From Chromatiales bacterium (GTDB lineage Bacteria; Pseudomonadota; Gammaproteobacteria; Steroidobacterales; GCA-2729495), in the NCBI GenBank assembly GCA_024234935.1, contig JACKNI010000001.1:310001-374000 (forward strand): DNA of 64,000 nucleotides, written 5' to 3'. Below are positions 42,628 to 50,949 of this stretch, in pieces. Position 1 is the first letter of the stretch. Each line of letters opens with the position of its first letter. The notes beneath the pieces were generated by a model, which was not told where the DNA came from, did not search any database, and saw only the letters and a list, made by a program, of their open reading frames with translations. The position numbers and the translations under genes were made by a program.

Positions 42628-43506
42628 ATGATTCCCCTTGTTCCAGACGCCAGGCCGGCGGCCCCGCGCTGCCTGGTAATGGGCATTCTCAACGTCACGC
42701 CGGATTCCTTCTGGGATGGTGGGCGCTACCGCCAAATTGATGCGGCTGTTGCGCACGGCCTGAAGCTCGCCGCTCAGGGTGCAGACATGCTCGATATCGG
42801 TGGGGAATCGACCCGGCCGGGTGCTTCGGCACCGGGTGTCGAGGAAGAGTTGCAGCGGGTGATTCCGGTCATTGAGGGGCTACGCCAGGCCAGCGATATC
42901 GCCATCTCCATCGATACCAGCAGTGCTGAAGTCATGCGAGCAGCGGCAGCCGCCGGTGCCAACATGATCAATGATGTCTGTGCGCTGAGCCGGCCAGGTG
43001 CTTTGGCGGCAGCGGTGGAGACGGGGCTTCCGGTGTGCCTGATGCATATGCAGGGAGATCCGCAGACGATGCAACGACGGCCTGCCTACGTTGATGTCGT
43101 GGCTGAGGTAAGGGCGTTTCTCTTGCAGCGAGCAGCTGAATGCATGGCAGCCGGCCTGGCACACGATTGCCTTATACTCGATCCGGGTTTTGGTTTTGGC
43201 AAAAACCTTGATCACAATCTAAGCCTGCTGCGCGGGCTGGAGGTGCTGGTCGCCACCGGGTTTCCGGTGCTCGTCGGACTATCGCGAAAGAGTATGTTGG
43301 GCGACCTGCTGGGCAGGGCGGTTGAAGACCGGTTGCCTGGCAGTCTTGCTCTGGCGATCGCGGCCCGGCAGCGCGGGGCCAGGATCGTGAGGGTTCACGA
43401 TGTGGCTGCAACTGTGGATGCGTTCCGGACGCTGGATGCAGTTGAAGGTTCTGAATTGGGCGGCCAGCGTTCAGACGCCATGGCCAGAACTGGAGTATCC
43501 GAGTGA
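42628..43506 (+). CDS. folP: Dihydropteroate synthase
   Basis: This 292-residue TIM-barrel enzyme has VMGILNVTPDSFWDGG, DIGGESTRPGA, VSIDTSS-like ISIDTSSAEV, NMINDVCAL and FPVLVGLSRKSMLG. It joins p-aminobenzoate to dihydropterin pyrophosphate in folate synthesis and is the sulfonamide target. Start taken at ATG 42628. Its stop overlaps the glmM GTG start, as in the common ftsH-folP-glmM order. Confidence 0.95.
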   Translation: MIPLVPDARPAAPRCLVMGILNVTPDSFWDGGRYRQIDAAVAHGLKLAAQGADMLDIGGESTRPGASAPGVEEELQRVIPVIEGLRQASDIAISIDTSSAEVMRAAAAAGANMINDVCALSRPGALAAAVETGLPVCLMHMQGDPQTMQRRPAYVDVVAEVRAFLLQRAAECMAAGLAHDCLILDPGFGFGKNLDHNLSLLRGLEVLVATGFPVLVGLSRKSMLGDLLGRAVEDRLPGSLALAIAARQRGARIVRVHDVAATVDAFRTLDAVEGSELGGQRSDAMARTGVSE

Positions 43507-44840
43507 GCAGAAAACTGTTTGGTACCGATGGAATCCGGGGCCAGGTCGGCGAGTACCCGATGACGGCAGAATTCGCCCTGCGCCTGGCCAGTGCCGCTGC
43601 TCACGTGCTGGCACCGCAGGGTGGCACGGTACTTATCGGCAAGGACACCCGGGTATCCGGTTACATGTTCGAGTCGGCCCTCGAAGCGGGATTTGTCGCG
43701 GCCGGGATGGACGTGATGCTGGTCGGGCCGCTGCCCACGCCGGGTATTGCCTATCTCACCCGGACGCTGGGCGCTGATCTTGGCGTGGTAATCAGCGCCT
43801 CGCACAATCCATATCAGGATAACGGCATCAAGTTCTTTGACCGAGAAGGCAGCAAGCTCTCCGATATGATCGAGGCGGCCATTGAAGAACGCCTCGAATC
43901 GCCCGCGATCACGCGGGAGTCCAGCCAGCTGGGGCGCGCCAAGCGGGTTGATAATGCGCTGCAGTCCTACCAGAACTTCTGTATCTCGACCGTTCCGCCC
44001 GAGCTTCGACTCGACGGCCTGAAAATTGTCATCGACTGTTCGCACGGCGCAGCCTACAAGGTTGCGCCACGTGTCCTGACCGAACTCGGGGCGGAGATCG
44101 TGCCAATCGGCTGTTCACCGAATGGCAGGAACATCAATGACGGCTGTGGCTCGATGAAGCCTGAACTGTTGCAGCTCACGACCACCGGTGTGCGCGCCGA
44201 CCTGGGTATTGCCCTCGACGGTGATGGCGACCGGCTGCTCATGGCTGATCATGCAGGCGCGCTGGTTGATGGCGACCAACTGCTGTGGGTTCTGGCCAGC
44301 GCCTGGCAAAAGAGCGGTGAGCTGCAGGGTCCGGTGGTGGGCACCCTTATGAGCAATTTTGGACTCGAGCGCGGTCTGGGCGATCTCGGCATCGAATTTC
44401 TGCGTGCCAAGGTCGGAGATCGCTATGTGCTCGAGCTGTTGCGTGAAAAAGGTGGCCGACTGGGCGGCGAGACTTCGGGGCATCTGCTCTGTCTGGACAA
44501 GACCACTACCGGAGACGGCCTGATCAGTGCGCTGCAGGTACTCAGCGTGGTCAAGAAAACCGGCCAACCGCTCGCTGATCTGGTTGCCGGAATGCGGCGT
44601 TATCCACAGAAGCTGGTTAACGTCAGGATGAGCCGAAAGCTGGATCTGGACGGTTCGATGCCGGTCCAGGCAGCCGTACTCAAGGCGCAACAGCAGCTGG
44701 CAGGGCGAGGGCGCGTGGTTCTGCGCGCTTCGGGCACCGAGCCGGTCGTGCGCGTGATGGTCGAAGGAAACGACCATGCCGAGGTCGACCGCCTGACAGA
44801 TGAACTGGCAGAGACGGTACGTCAGGCTGCAAATGCCTGA
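43503..44840 (+). CDS. glmM: Phosphoglucosamine mutase
   Basis: This 445-residue alpha-D-phosphohexomutase begins SRKLFGTDGIRG. The phosphoserine loop is ISASHNPYQDNGIKFF with catalytic S100, the metal loop is ALDGDGDRLL, the sugar loop GGETSGH, and the phosphate loop LRASGTEPVVRVMVE. It interconverts glucosamine 6- and 1-phosphate for UDP-GlcNAc. The GTG overlaps folP by four bases. Confidence 0.96.
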   Translation: MSRKLFGTDGIRGQVGEYPMTAEFALRLASAAAHVLAPQGGTVLIGKDTRVSGYMFESALEAGFVAAGMDVMLVGPLPTPGIAYLTRTLGADLGVVISASHNPYQDNGIKFFDREGSKLSDMIEAAIEERLESPAITRESSQLGRAKRVDNALQSYQNFCISTVPPELRLDGLKIVIDCSHGAAYKVAPRVLTELGAEIVPIGCSPNGRNINDGCGSMKPELLQLTTTGVRADLGIALDGDGDRLLMADHAGALVDGDQLLWVLASAWQKSGELQGPVVGTLMSNFGLERGLGDLGIEFLRAKVGDRYVLELLREKGGRLGGETSGHLLCLDKTTTGDGLISALQVLSVVKKTGQPLADLVAGMRRYPQKLVNVRMSRKLDLDGSMPVQAAVLKAQQQLAGRGRVVLRASGTEPVVRVMVEGNDHAEVDRLTDELAETVRQAANA

Positions 44841-44932
44841 TCTGCGTTGATTTTCAGCTGGGCTGAGGCTAACCTGCGCCGTCATTTTCGGGCCGCATGC
44901 CGCTTTGCGCGCCTGTCTCCCCGGAGTCACCT

Positions 44933-45700
44933 ATGTCAAATCGGCGGCCGCTCGTGGCCGGAAACTGGAAGCTCAACGGTAACCGCACCGGAAATAGCGC
45001 CCTGATCAGTGCCCTGCGGGCTGGATTGGCGGCCCAGTGCCGTACCGATGTGGTCGTATGTCCGCCCTGTGTTTATCTGGCCGACATTGCTGCGGCTATC
45101 CACGATAGCGTTATTCAGCTTGGCGCCCAGAATACTGCCGCGGAAGATTCTGGTGCTTTCACCGGTGAAGTTGCGGCCAGCATGCTGGCCGATGTGGGTT
45201 GCAAGTACGTCATCATCGGTCATTCAGAGCGCCGGGCCTTTTTTGGCGAGACGGACGCCTTGGTTGCTGCCAAGGTTGCAGCAGCCCTGCGCTGCGGACT
45301 CAGGCCGATTCTCTGCGTGGGCGAAACGCTGGGGGAGCGCGATGCGGGGGATTTCCTGGACGTCGTGCGTCGACAGCTGGAGGCGGTGCTTGACGTGGTG
45401 GGTATCGAGGCCTTTGCGGAAGGGCTTGTCGCCTATGAGCCGGTCTGGGCGATTGGTACAGGACGTACGGCGACGCCGATGCAGGCACAAGACGTACACG
45501 CAGAGATACGGGCAACGCTGGCGCGACGCAATGCTACAATTGCCGCCGCTGTCCGCATCCTTTATGGCGGCAGTGTGAAGGCTTCCAATGCGAAGGACCT
45601 CTTCGCGATGGCAGACATAGATGGTGGACTGATCGGCGGCGCCTCGCTGGATGCGGCCGGGTTTCTCGGTATTTGCAAGGCGGCGGCAGAGAGTTATTGA
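44933..45700 (+). CDS. tpiA: Triosephosphate isomerase
   Basis: This 255-residue glycolytic enzyme has K13 (GNWKLN), H97 (IIGHSERR) and catalytic E169 (VAYEPVWAIGTG), with loop 6 following and ILYGGSVKASNA near the end. CGGAG precedes the ATG. Its stop overlaps the secG start (TGATG), the usual tpiA-secG pairing. Confidence 0.96.
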   Translation: MSNRRPLVAGNWKLNGNRTGNSALISALRAGLAAQCRTDVVVCPPCVYLADIAAAIHDSVIQLGAQNTAAEDSGAFTGEVAASMLADVGCKYVIIGHSERRAFFGETDALVAAKVAAALRCGLRPILCVGETLGERDAGDFLDVVRRQLEAVLDVVGIEAFAEGLVAYEPVWAIGTGRTATPMQAQDVHAEIRATLARRNATIAAAVRILYGGSVKASNAKDLFAMADIDGGLIGGASLDAAGFLGICKAAAESY

Positions 45701-46116
45701 TGACTACCCTGAACACAGTTGTGCTGGTTGTACACGTACTTGTGGGCGTGATGATGGTCGGCCTGATCCTGATTCAGCGCGGCAAAGGTGCCGATGCGGG
45801 TGCTGCGTTTGGATCTGGTGCATCCGGCACGGTATTTGGCGCGCGGGGTTCGGCCAATTTCCTGTCGCGGTCGACGGCGATCCTTGCAGCAATATTTTTC
45901 TGTACCAGTCTGGGGCTTGCCTATCTGGGTTCGCAGCGTGAGGCCCCGACGAGCGTGCTCGATGTCGCGGCAGATTCTGCTGCGGCACCTGAGCAGGGTT
46001 TGCCTGTGGTCGGGCCCAAGGAGACGGATGCGCAGGTGCCGGCGGGCACATTGCCAGTTCTGCCACCGGCTCCAGCAGCCGAGCTGCCGGCGCCGGCGGA
46101 CAAACAGACAGATTGA
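45700..46116 (+). CDS. secG: Protein translocase subunit SecG
   Basis: This 138-residue protein has two membrane helices (VVLVVHVLVGVMMVGLILI and SRSTAILAAIFFCTSLGLAY) separated by the conserved loop QRGKGADAGAAFGSGASGTV. A Pro/Ala-rich tail makes it longer than E. coli SecG. It assists SecYE-mediated secretion. It overlaps tpiA by one base and is followed 12 bases later by tRNA-Leu. Confidence 0.95.
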   Translation: MTTLNTVVLVVHVLVGVMMVGLILIQRGKGADAGAAFGSGASGTVFGARGSANFLSRSTAILAAIFFCTSLGLAYLGSQREAPTSVLDVAADSAAAPEQGLPVVGPKETDAQVPAGTLPVLPPAPAAELPAPADKQTD

Positions 46117-46128
46117 TTTTTTTCGAGT

Positions 46129-46213
46129 GCCGACGTGGTGGAATTGGTAGACACGCCGTCTTGAGGGGGCGGTGGCGCAAGCTGTGCGAGTTCGAGTCTC
46201 GCCGTCGGCACCA
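46129..46213 (+). tRNA. leuU: tRNA-Leu (anticodon GAG)
   Basis: This 85-base class II tRNA has acceptor arms GCCGACG and CGTCGGC, A73 and encoded CCA. The anticodon loop TTGAGGG gives GAG. The variable arm is TGGCGCAAGCTGT-like, and the T-arm is GCGAGTTCGAGTCTCGC. It reads CUC/CUU leucine codons. Location between secG and nuo genes is the same neighbourhood as E. coli leuU next to secG. Confidence 0.96.
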
Positions 46214-46274
46214 ACAGATCAGCAGAACCCGCGAATAGAAATTCGCTGGTCAGCCGTGGGTCGAAGGAGCGCCC

Positions 46275-46631
46275 GTGCTGAACAACTATTTGCCCGTATA
46301 CATCTATCTTTGTGTGGCGCTGGGGATCGGGCTGGTTCTGCTCGGACTCGGTTTTCTGATCGGCAACGGGCAGAAGTACGGCGAAAAGCTGTCGCCTTAC
46401 GAATGTGGCTTTGAGCCCTTCGAGGACAGCCGCATGCGCTTTGACGTCCGCTACTATCTGGTTGCCATTCTGTTTATCGTCTTCGATCTCGAGATCGCCT
46501 TTCTGTTTCCCTGGGCGATCACCCTGAAGGAGACCGGGCTCACGGGGGTCCTCGCCATGGGTATCTTTCTCGTGATTCTGGTGGTCGGTTTTATCTACGA
46601 GTGGAAAAAAGGAGCTCTGGAGTGGGACTAG
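46275..46631 (+). CDS. nuoA: NADH-quinone oxidoreductase subunit A
   Basis: This 118-residue membrane subunit of complex I has three helices. The conserved loop is KLSPYECGFEPFEDSRMRFDVRYYLVAILFIVFDLE. The GTG start has AAGGAG upstream. A palindrome GCGAAT-AGAA-ATTCGC lies 30-45 bases before the start, in the only place a nuo promoter/operator can lie after tRNA-Leu. First gene of the 14-gene operon. Confidence 0.96.
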   Translation: MLNNYLPVYIYLCVALGIGLVLLGLGFLIGNGQKYGEKLSPYECGFEPFEDSRMRFDVRYYLVAILFIVFDLEIAFLFPWAITLKETGLTGVLAMGIFLVILVVGFIYEWKKGALEWD

Positions 46632-47113
46632 AACGTCCGGTGCCGGAGATTCTTCAGCAGCGTGGTTTTGTGGTGACCGGGCTGGACAACCTCATCAACT
46701 GGGCACGCACCGGCTCGTTGTGGCCGATGACATTTGGCCTCGCTTGCTGTGCCGTGGAGATGATGCAGGCGGGAGCCGCCCGCTACGACCTTGATCGTTT
46801 TGGCGTGATCTTCCGTCCGAGTCCGCGCCAGGCCGACGTGATGATCGTTGCGGGTACATTGACCAACAAGATGGCGCCGGCCCTGCGCAAGGTCTATGAC
46901 CAGATGACCGAGCCGCGCTGGGTCATCTCAATGGGCTCATGTGCCAATGGTGGTGGCTACTACCACTATTCCTATGCCGTCGTGCGTGGTTGTGACCGGA
47001 TCGTACCGGTCGACGTCTATGTACCTGGCTGTCCGCCGACCGCCGAAGCGCTGATCTACGGCATTCTGCAGCTGCAGAACAAGATCCGGCGCACCAACAC
47101 CATCGCGCGTTGA
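46622..47113 (+). CDS. nuoB: NADH-quinone oxidoreductase subunit B
   Basis: This 163-residue subunit binds cluster N2, the last iron-sulfur centre before quinone: LACCAVEMM, SMGSCAN and VPGCPPTAEAL supply the cysteines. The GTG at 46622 with AGGAG seven bases upstream overlaps nuoA by ten bases. Confidence 0.96.
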   Translation: MGLERPVPEILQQRGFVVTGLDNLINWARTGSLWPMTFGLACCAVEMMQAGAARYDLDRFGVIFRPSPRQADVMIVAGTLTNKMAPALRKVYDQMTEPRWVISMGSCANGGGYYHYSYAVVRGCDRIVPVDVYVPGCPPTAEALIYGILQLQNKIRRTNTIAR

Positions 47114-47149
47114 TCTGGCCATGCGAGCAAGCAGCGGGATGGTAGTTTG

Positions 47150-47851
47150 ATGAGCGCACGTACGGATGCGTTGCTGACCGCGCTGGGCGAGCGCTTCGGC
47201 CCCCGCCTGCAGCGGGTGGAGTCGCGCTGCGGCGAGCTGGGCTTTGAAGTCGCGCTGCCGGACCTTGTTGATGCCTGCCGGATTCTGCGAGACGACTTTG
47301 CTTTCGAGATGCTTGTCGATCTCTGTGGCGTCGATTATCTGACCTGGGGGCAGGGCGAGTGGGAAACCCAGGACGCCACCAGCAGCGGCTTCAGTCGCGC
47401 AGCGGTACGAGCCACTATCCTTCCGGATCCGGCACAGCAGTTTGATCCACGACGTTTTGCCGTGGTCTACCACCTGCTGTCGGTCAGCCGCAATTACCGG
47501 CTCCGGCTGAGCGTCTACACGGGCGTGGACAATCCGCCGGTTGTGCCATCGGTCATCGATATATGGGCTTCCGCCAACTGGTATGAGCGCGAGGCATTTG
47601 ACCTGTACGGCATCCTGTTTGACGGGCACCCTGATCTGCGCCGTATTCTCACCGACTACGGATTCATCGGTCATCCGTTCCGCAAGGATTTCCCGATGTC
47701 GGGAAATGTCGAGGTTCGCTACGACCCCGAGCAGGGGCGGGTGGTGTACCAGCCGGTGAGCATCGAGCCACGGACACTCGTGCCGCGGGTTATCCGTGAT
47801 GACAACCGGTACGAGCCTGACATCAAGTCCGCGGAGCCACCGCGTGGCTGA
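47150..47851 (+). CDS. nuoC: NADH-quinone oxidoreductase subunit C
   Basis: This 233-residue peripheral subunit has VDLCGVDYL, FAVVYHLLSV, VPSVIDIWASANWYEREAFDLYG and the family-ending RKDFPMSG. It is separate from nuoD, unlike the fused nuoCD of E. coli. Start at ATG 47150. Its end overlaps the nuoD GTG start by eight bases. Confidence 0.95.
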   Translation: MSARTDALLTALGERFGPRLQRVESRCGELGFEVALPDLVDACRILRDDFAFEMLVDLCGVDYLTWGQGEWETQDATSSGFSRAAVRATILPDPAQQFDPRRFAVVYHLLSVSRNYRLRLSVYTGVDNPPVVPSVIDIWASANWYEREAFDLYGILFDGHPDLRRILTDYGFIGHPFRKDFPMSGNVEVRYDPEQGRVVYQPVSIEPRTLVPRVIRDDNRYEPDIKSAEPPRG

Positions 47852-49097
47852 GTTCCAGAATTACACGATCAACTTTGGTCCGCAGCATCCCGCGGCGCAT
47901 GGGGTGTTGCGTCTCGTGCTCGAGATGGATGGCGAAACCGTGCAGAGGGCTGATCCGCACGTTGGCCTTCTGCACAGGGCCACTGAAAAGCTGGCGGAGA
48001 GCAAGCCTTTCAACCAGAGCATCGGCTACATGGACCGGCTCGACTATGTGTCCATGATGTGCAACGAGCACGGATACGTGCTGGCGATCGAGAAGCTCCT
48101 CGGTGTGGTTGTGCCGATACGCGCGCAGTACATACGGGTGATGTTCGATGAGGTCACCCGGATACTGAATCACCTGATGTGGCTCGGTGCGCATGGTCTC
48201 GATATCGGCGCGATGACCATGTTCCTGTACTGCTTCCGCGAACGCGAAGACCTGATGGATTGCTACGAAGCGGTTTCGGGCACACGCATGCACGCCACCT
48301 ATTATCGGCCTGGTGGCGTATACCGGGACCTGCCTGACACCATGCCCAGGTTTCAGCCTTCCGCATGGCGCAGCGACAAGAAGCTGCGCAGCCTGAACCA
48401 GGCGCGTGAAGGCTCATTGCTCGATTTTCTGCAGGATTTCTGTACGCGTTTTCCCGCCTGCGTCGATGAATACGAAACGCTGCTGACGGACAACCGCATC
48501 TGGAAACAGCGCACGGTAAACATCGGCGTGGTCAGCCCGGAGCGCGCACTCCAGCTCGGTTTTTCGGGACCCATGCTGCGTGGTTCGGGTATCGCCTGGG
48601 ATCTGCGCAAGAAACAGCCCTACGAAGTCTATGCTGATATGGATTTCGATATCCCCATCGGTGTGAACGGTGACTGCTATGACCGCTATCTGGTGCGGGT
48701 CGAGGAACTGCGTGAATCGAACCGGATCATCCGCCAGTGTATTGACTGGTTGCGGGCAAATCCCGGGCCGGTGATGACTGACGATCACAAGATCGCCCCA
48801 CCAAGTCGTGAACAGATGAAGGGTGACATGGAGTCGCTGATTCATCACTTCAAGTTGTTTACCGAGGGCTATACGGTCCCTGCCGGCGAGGCCTATGCCG
48901 CTGTCGAGCATCCCAAGGGCGAGTTTGGCGTGTATCTCGTGTCTGATGGGGCCAACAAGCCATACCGGCTGAAGATCCGGGCGCCGGGTTTCGCGCATCT
49001 GTCGTCCATGCACGAGATGGTGGTCGGTCATATGCTTTCAGACGTTGTTGCCGTTATCGGCACACAGGACATCGTGTTCGGCGAGGTGGATCGCTAG
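47844..49097 (+). CDS. nuoD: NADH-quinone oxidoreductase subunit D
   Basis: This 417-residue subunit lines the quinone site: NFGPQHPAAHGVLRL, DPHVGLLHRATEKL and GYMDRLDYVSMM are diagnostic, and the C-terminus VFGEVDR is the family ending. The GTG start follows CGGAG and sits inside the nuoC end. Confidence 0.96.
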   Translation: MAEFQNYTINFGPQHPAAHGVLRLVLEMDGETVQRADPHVGLLHRATEKLAESKPFNQSIGYMDRLDYVSMMCNEHGYVLAIEKLLGVVVPIRAQYIRVMFDEVTRILNHLMWLGAHGLDIGAMTMFLYCFREREDLMDCYEAVSGTRMHATYYRPGGVYRDLPDTMPRFQPSAWRSDKKLRSLNQAREGSLLDFLQDFCTRFPACVDEYETLLTDNRIWKQRTVNIGVVSPERALQLGFSGPMLRGSGIAWDLRKKQPYEVYADMDFDIPIGVNGDCYDRYLVRVEELRESNRIIRQCIDWLRANPGPVMTDDHKIAPPSREQMKGDMESLIHHFKLFTEGYTVPAGEAYAAVEHPKGEFGVYLVSDGANKPYRLKIRAPGFAHLSSMHEMVVGHMLSDVVAVIGTQDIVFGEVDR

Positions 49098-49126
49098 TCA
49101 TGTGTGCCTTGAAGAGACTGAACTGA

Positions 49127-49633
49127 ATGGAACCCGAGAAAATCCTGTCTGAGCACCTGCGTGCCGAGATCGATCGCTGGGTGGCGCGTTTTCCGGAGGG
49201 GCGACAGCGTTCCGCCGTAATCGCGGCCCTGCATGCCGCCCAGCATGAGAATCACGGCTACCTCACGCCTGAACTGATGGGCGCGATTGCCGGATATCTC
49301 GGTCTCCCGCCGATACAGGTCTATGAGGTTGCGGCTTTCTATTCGATGCTCGAGACGAAGCCGGTCGGCCGACACAGTATTTCCGTGTGCACCAATATCT
49401 CGTGCATGCTCAGGGGCGGAGAGAACATCCTCGCCTATCTCGAAAAAAAGCTGGGTGTAAAAGTCGGTGAAAGCACGCCGGACGGACAGTTTTATCTGAA
49501 GTGCGAAGAAGAGTGCCTTGCCGCCTGTTGTGGTGCGCCGATGATGATGGTTGACCACAAGTATCACGAGAATCTGACGCCGGCGAAGGTGGACGAGATC
49601 CTCGACAATGTTGCCAAGTCGGCGGGGCACTGA
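49127..49633 (+). CDS. nuoE: NADH-quinone oxidoreductase subunit E
   Basis: This 168-residue thioredoxin-fold subunit binds the [2Fe-2S] cluster N1a through CTNISC and CLAAC. The N-terminal helical domain includes AVIAALHAAQHENHGYL and VYEVAAFYSM. It is part of the NADH dehydrogenase module with NuoF and NuoG. Confidence 0.95.
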   Translation: MEPEKILSEHLRAEIDRWVARFPEGRQRSAVIAALHAAQHENHGYLTPELMGAIAGYLGLPPIQVYEVAAFYSMLETKPVGRHSISVCTNISCMLRGGENILAYLEKKLGVKVGESTPDGQFYLKCEEECLAACCGAPMMMVDHKYHENLTPAKVDEILDNVAKSAGH

Positions 49634-49635
49634 GC

Positions 49636-50949
49636 GTGAGCGAGCAACGCACATACGAACAGAACCTGGTCTGCTATCAGACCCTCGGGCAGGATCAGCC
49701 TGCCAGCCTGGAAACCTATCGCAAGCTCGGTGGCTATGAGATCTGGGAAAAGATACTCGCGGGCGGCATGACACGTGCGGAAGTCATCGACGGTGTGAAG
49801 GCGTCCGGCCTGCGGGGGCGCGGTGGAGCAGGGTTTCCTACTGGCGTGAAGTGGAGCTTCATGCCTAAGGATGCGCCGGGCCAGAAGTATGTGGTTTGCA
49901 ATTCGGACGAAAGCGAGCCGGGCACCTGTCACGACCGGGACATCCTGCGCTATAACCCGCACGCGATCATCGAAGGAATAGCCATTGGCGGATTCGCGAT
50001 GGGAGCGACCGTCGGGTACAACTATATACGCGGAGAGTTCATCGACGAGCCTTTTCCGGTCTTTGAGGCTGCACTGAAAGAAGCCTACGCTGCCGGACTG
50101 CTCGGCCGGAATCTGCGCGGTTCCGGTATCGATTTCGACCTGCATGCATTCATCGGTGCAGGCGCCTATATCTGCGGCGAGGAAACGGGCCTGCTCGAGT
50201 CCCTGGAAGGGAAACCGGGTAAACCCCGGTTCAAACCACCGTTTCCGGCTGCCTTTGGTCTGTATGGACGTCCGACGACCATCAACAACACGCAGTCGTT
50301 TGCCCTGGTACCGACGATTCTGCGCAGGGGGCCAAAATGGTTTGCTGATCTGGGGCCCGAGGGCTCGGGCGGCACAGCCATTTTTTCGGTGTCCGGCCAT
50401 GTCGAGCGGCCTGGCAATTATGAGCTGCCCATGGGCATTCCATTCCGCGAGCTGCTGAAGATCGCGGGCGGAATGCGTGACGGGCGGCGGCTCAAGGCAG
50501 TAATCCCTGGTGGGTCTTCCGTGTACGTCGTGCCAGGCGATCTGATCATGGACGTCACGATGGACTACAACAGTCTCAAGAATATCGGCACCTCGTTTGG
50601 TACCGGTGCCGTGATCATCATGGATGAAACCACCTGTATGGTGAGCGTACTTCGGCGCTTGTCGCGTTTCTATTTTGCCGAATCCTGCGGGCAGTGCACG
50701 CCATGTCGCGAAGGTACGGGCTGGATGTACCGTCTGCTGTCGCGTGTTCTTGCCGGTGAGGCGGAGCGCAAGGACCTCGACCTGCTGCTTGATGTTGCCG
50801 GGCACATAGAAGGCCACACGATCTGTGCGTTTGGCGATGCTTCAGCCTGGCCGGTACAGAGTTTTCTGCGCCACTTCATGCCCGAATTCGAATACATGAT
50901 CCAGCATCGGGGCCGGTCAATCGTCGAATCGCGGACTGAAGCAGCATGA
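49636..50949 (+). CDS. nuoF: NADH-quinone oxidoreductase subunit F
   Basis: This 437-residue subunit oxidises NADH. The NADH/FMN site shows GLRGRGGAGFPTGVKW and CNSDESEPGTCHDR. The [4Fe-4S] N3 site is SCGQCTPCREGTGW plus a later Cys (HTICAFGDA). The GTG start lies two bases after nuoE; the stop overlaps nuoG (ATGA). Confidence 0.96.
   Translation: MSEQRTYEQNLVCYQTLGQDQPASLETYRKLGGYEIWEKILAGGMTRAEVIDGVKASGLRGRGGAGFPTGVKWSFMPKDAPGQKYVVCNSDESEPGTCHDRDILRYNPHAIIEGIAIGGFAMGATVGYNYIRGEFIDEPFPVFEAALKEAYAAGLLGRNLRGSGIDFDLHAFIGAGAYICGEETGLLESLEGKPGKPRFKPPFPAAFGLYGRPTTINNTQSFALVPTILRRGPKWFADLGPEGSGGTAIFSVSGHVERPGNYELPMGIPFRELLKIAGGMRDGRRLKAVIPGGSSVYVVPGDLIMDVTMDYNSLKNIGTSFGTGAVIIMDETTCMVSVLRRLSRFYFAESCGQCTPCREGTGWMYRLLSRVLAGEAERKDLDLLLDVAGHIEGHTICAFGDASAWPVQSFLRHFMPEFEYMIQHRGRSIVESRTEAA

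Noticed and set aside
46231..46246. Palindrome GCGAAT-AGAA-ATTCGC before nuoA as an operator
   Set aside because: Short and unmatched to a known regulator; mentioned with nuoA but not called as a separate feature.
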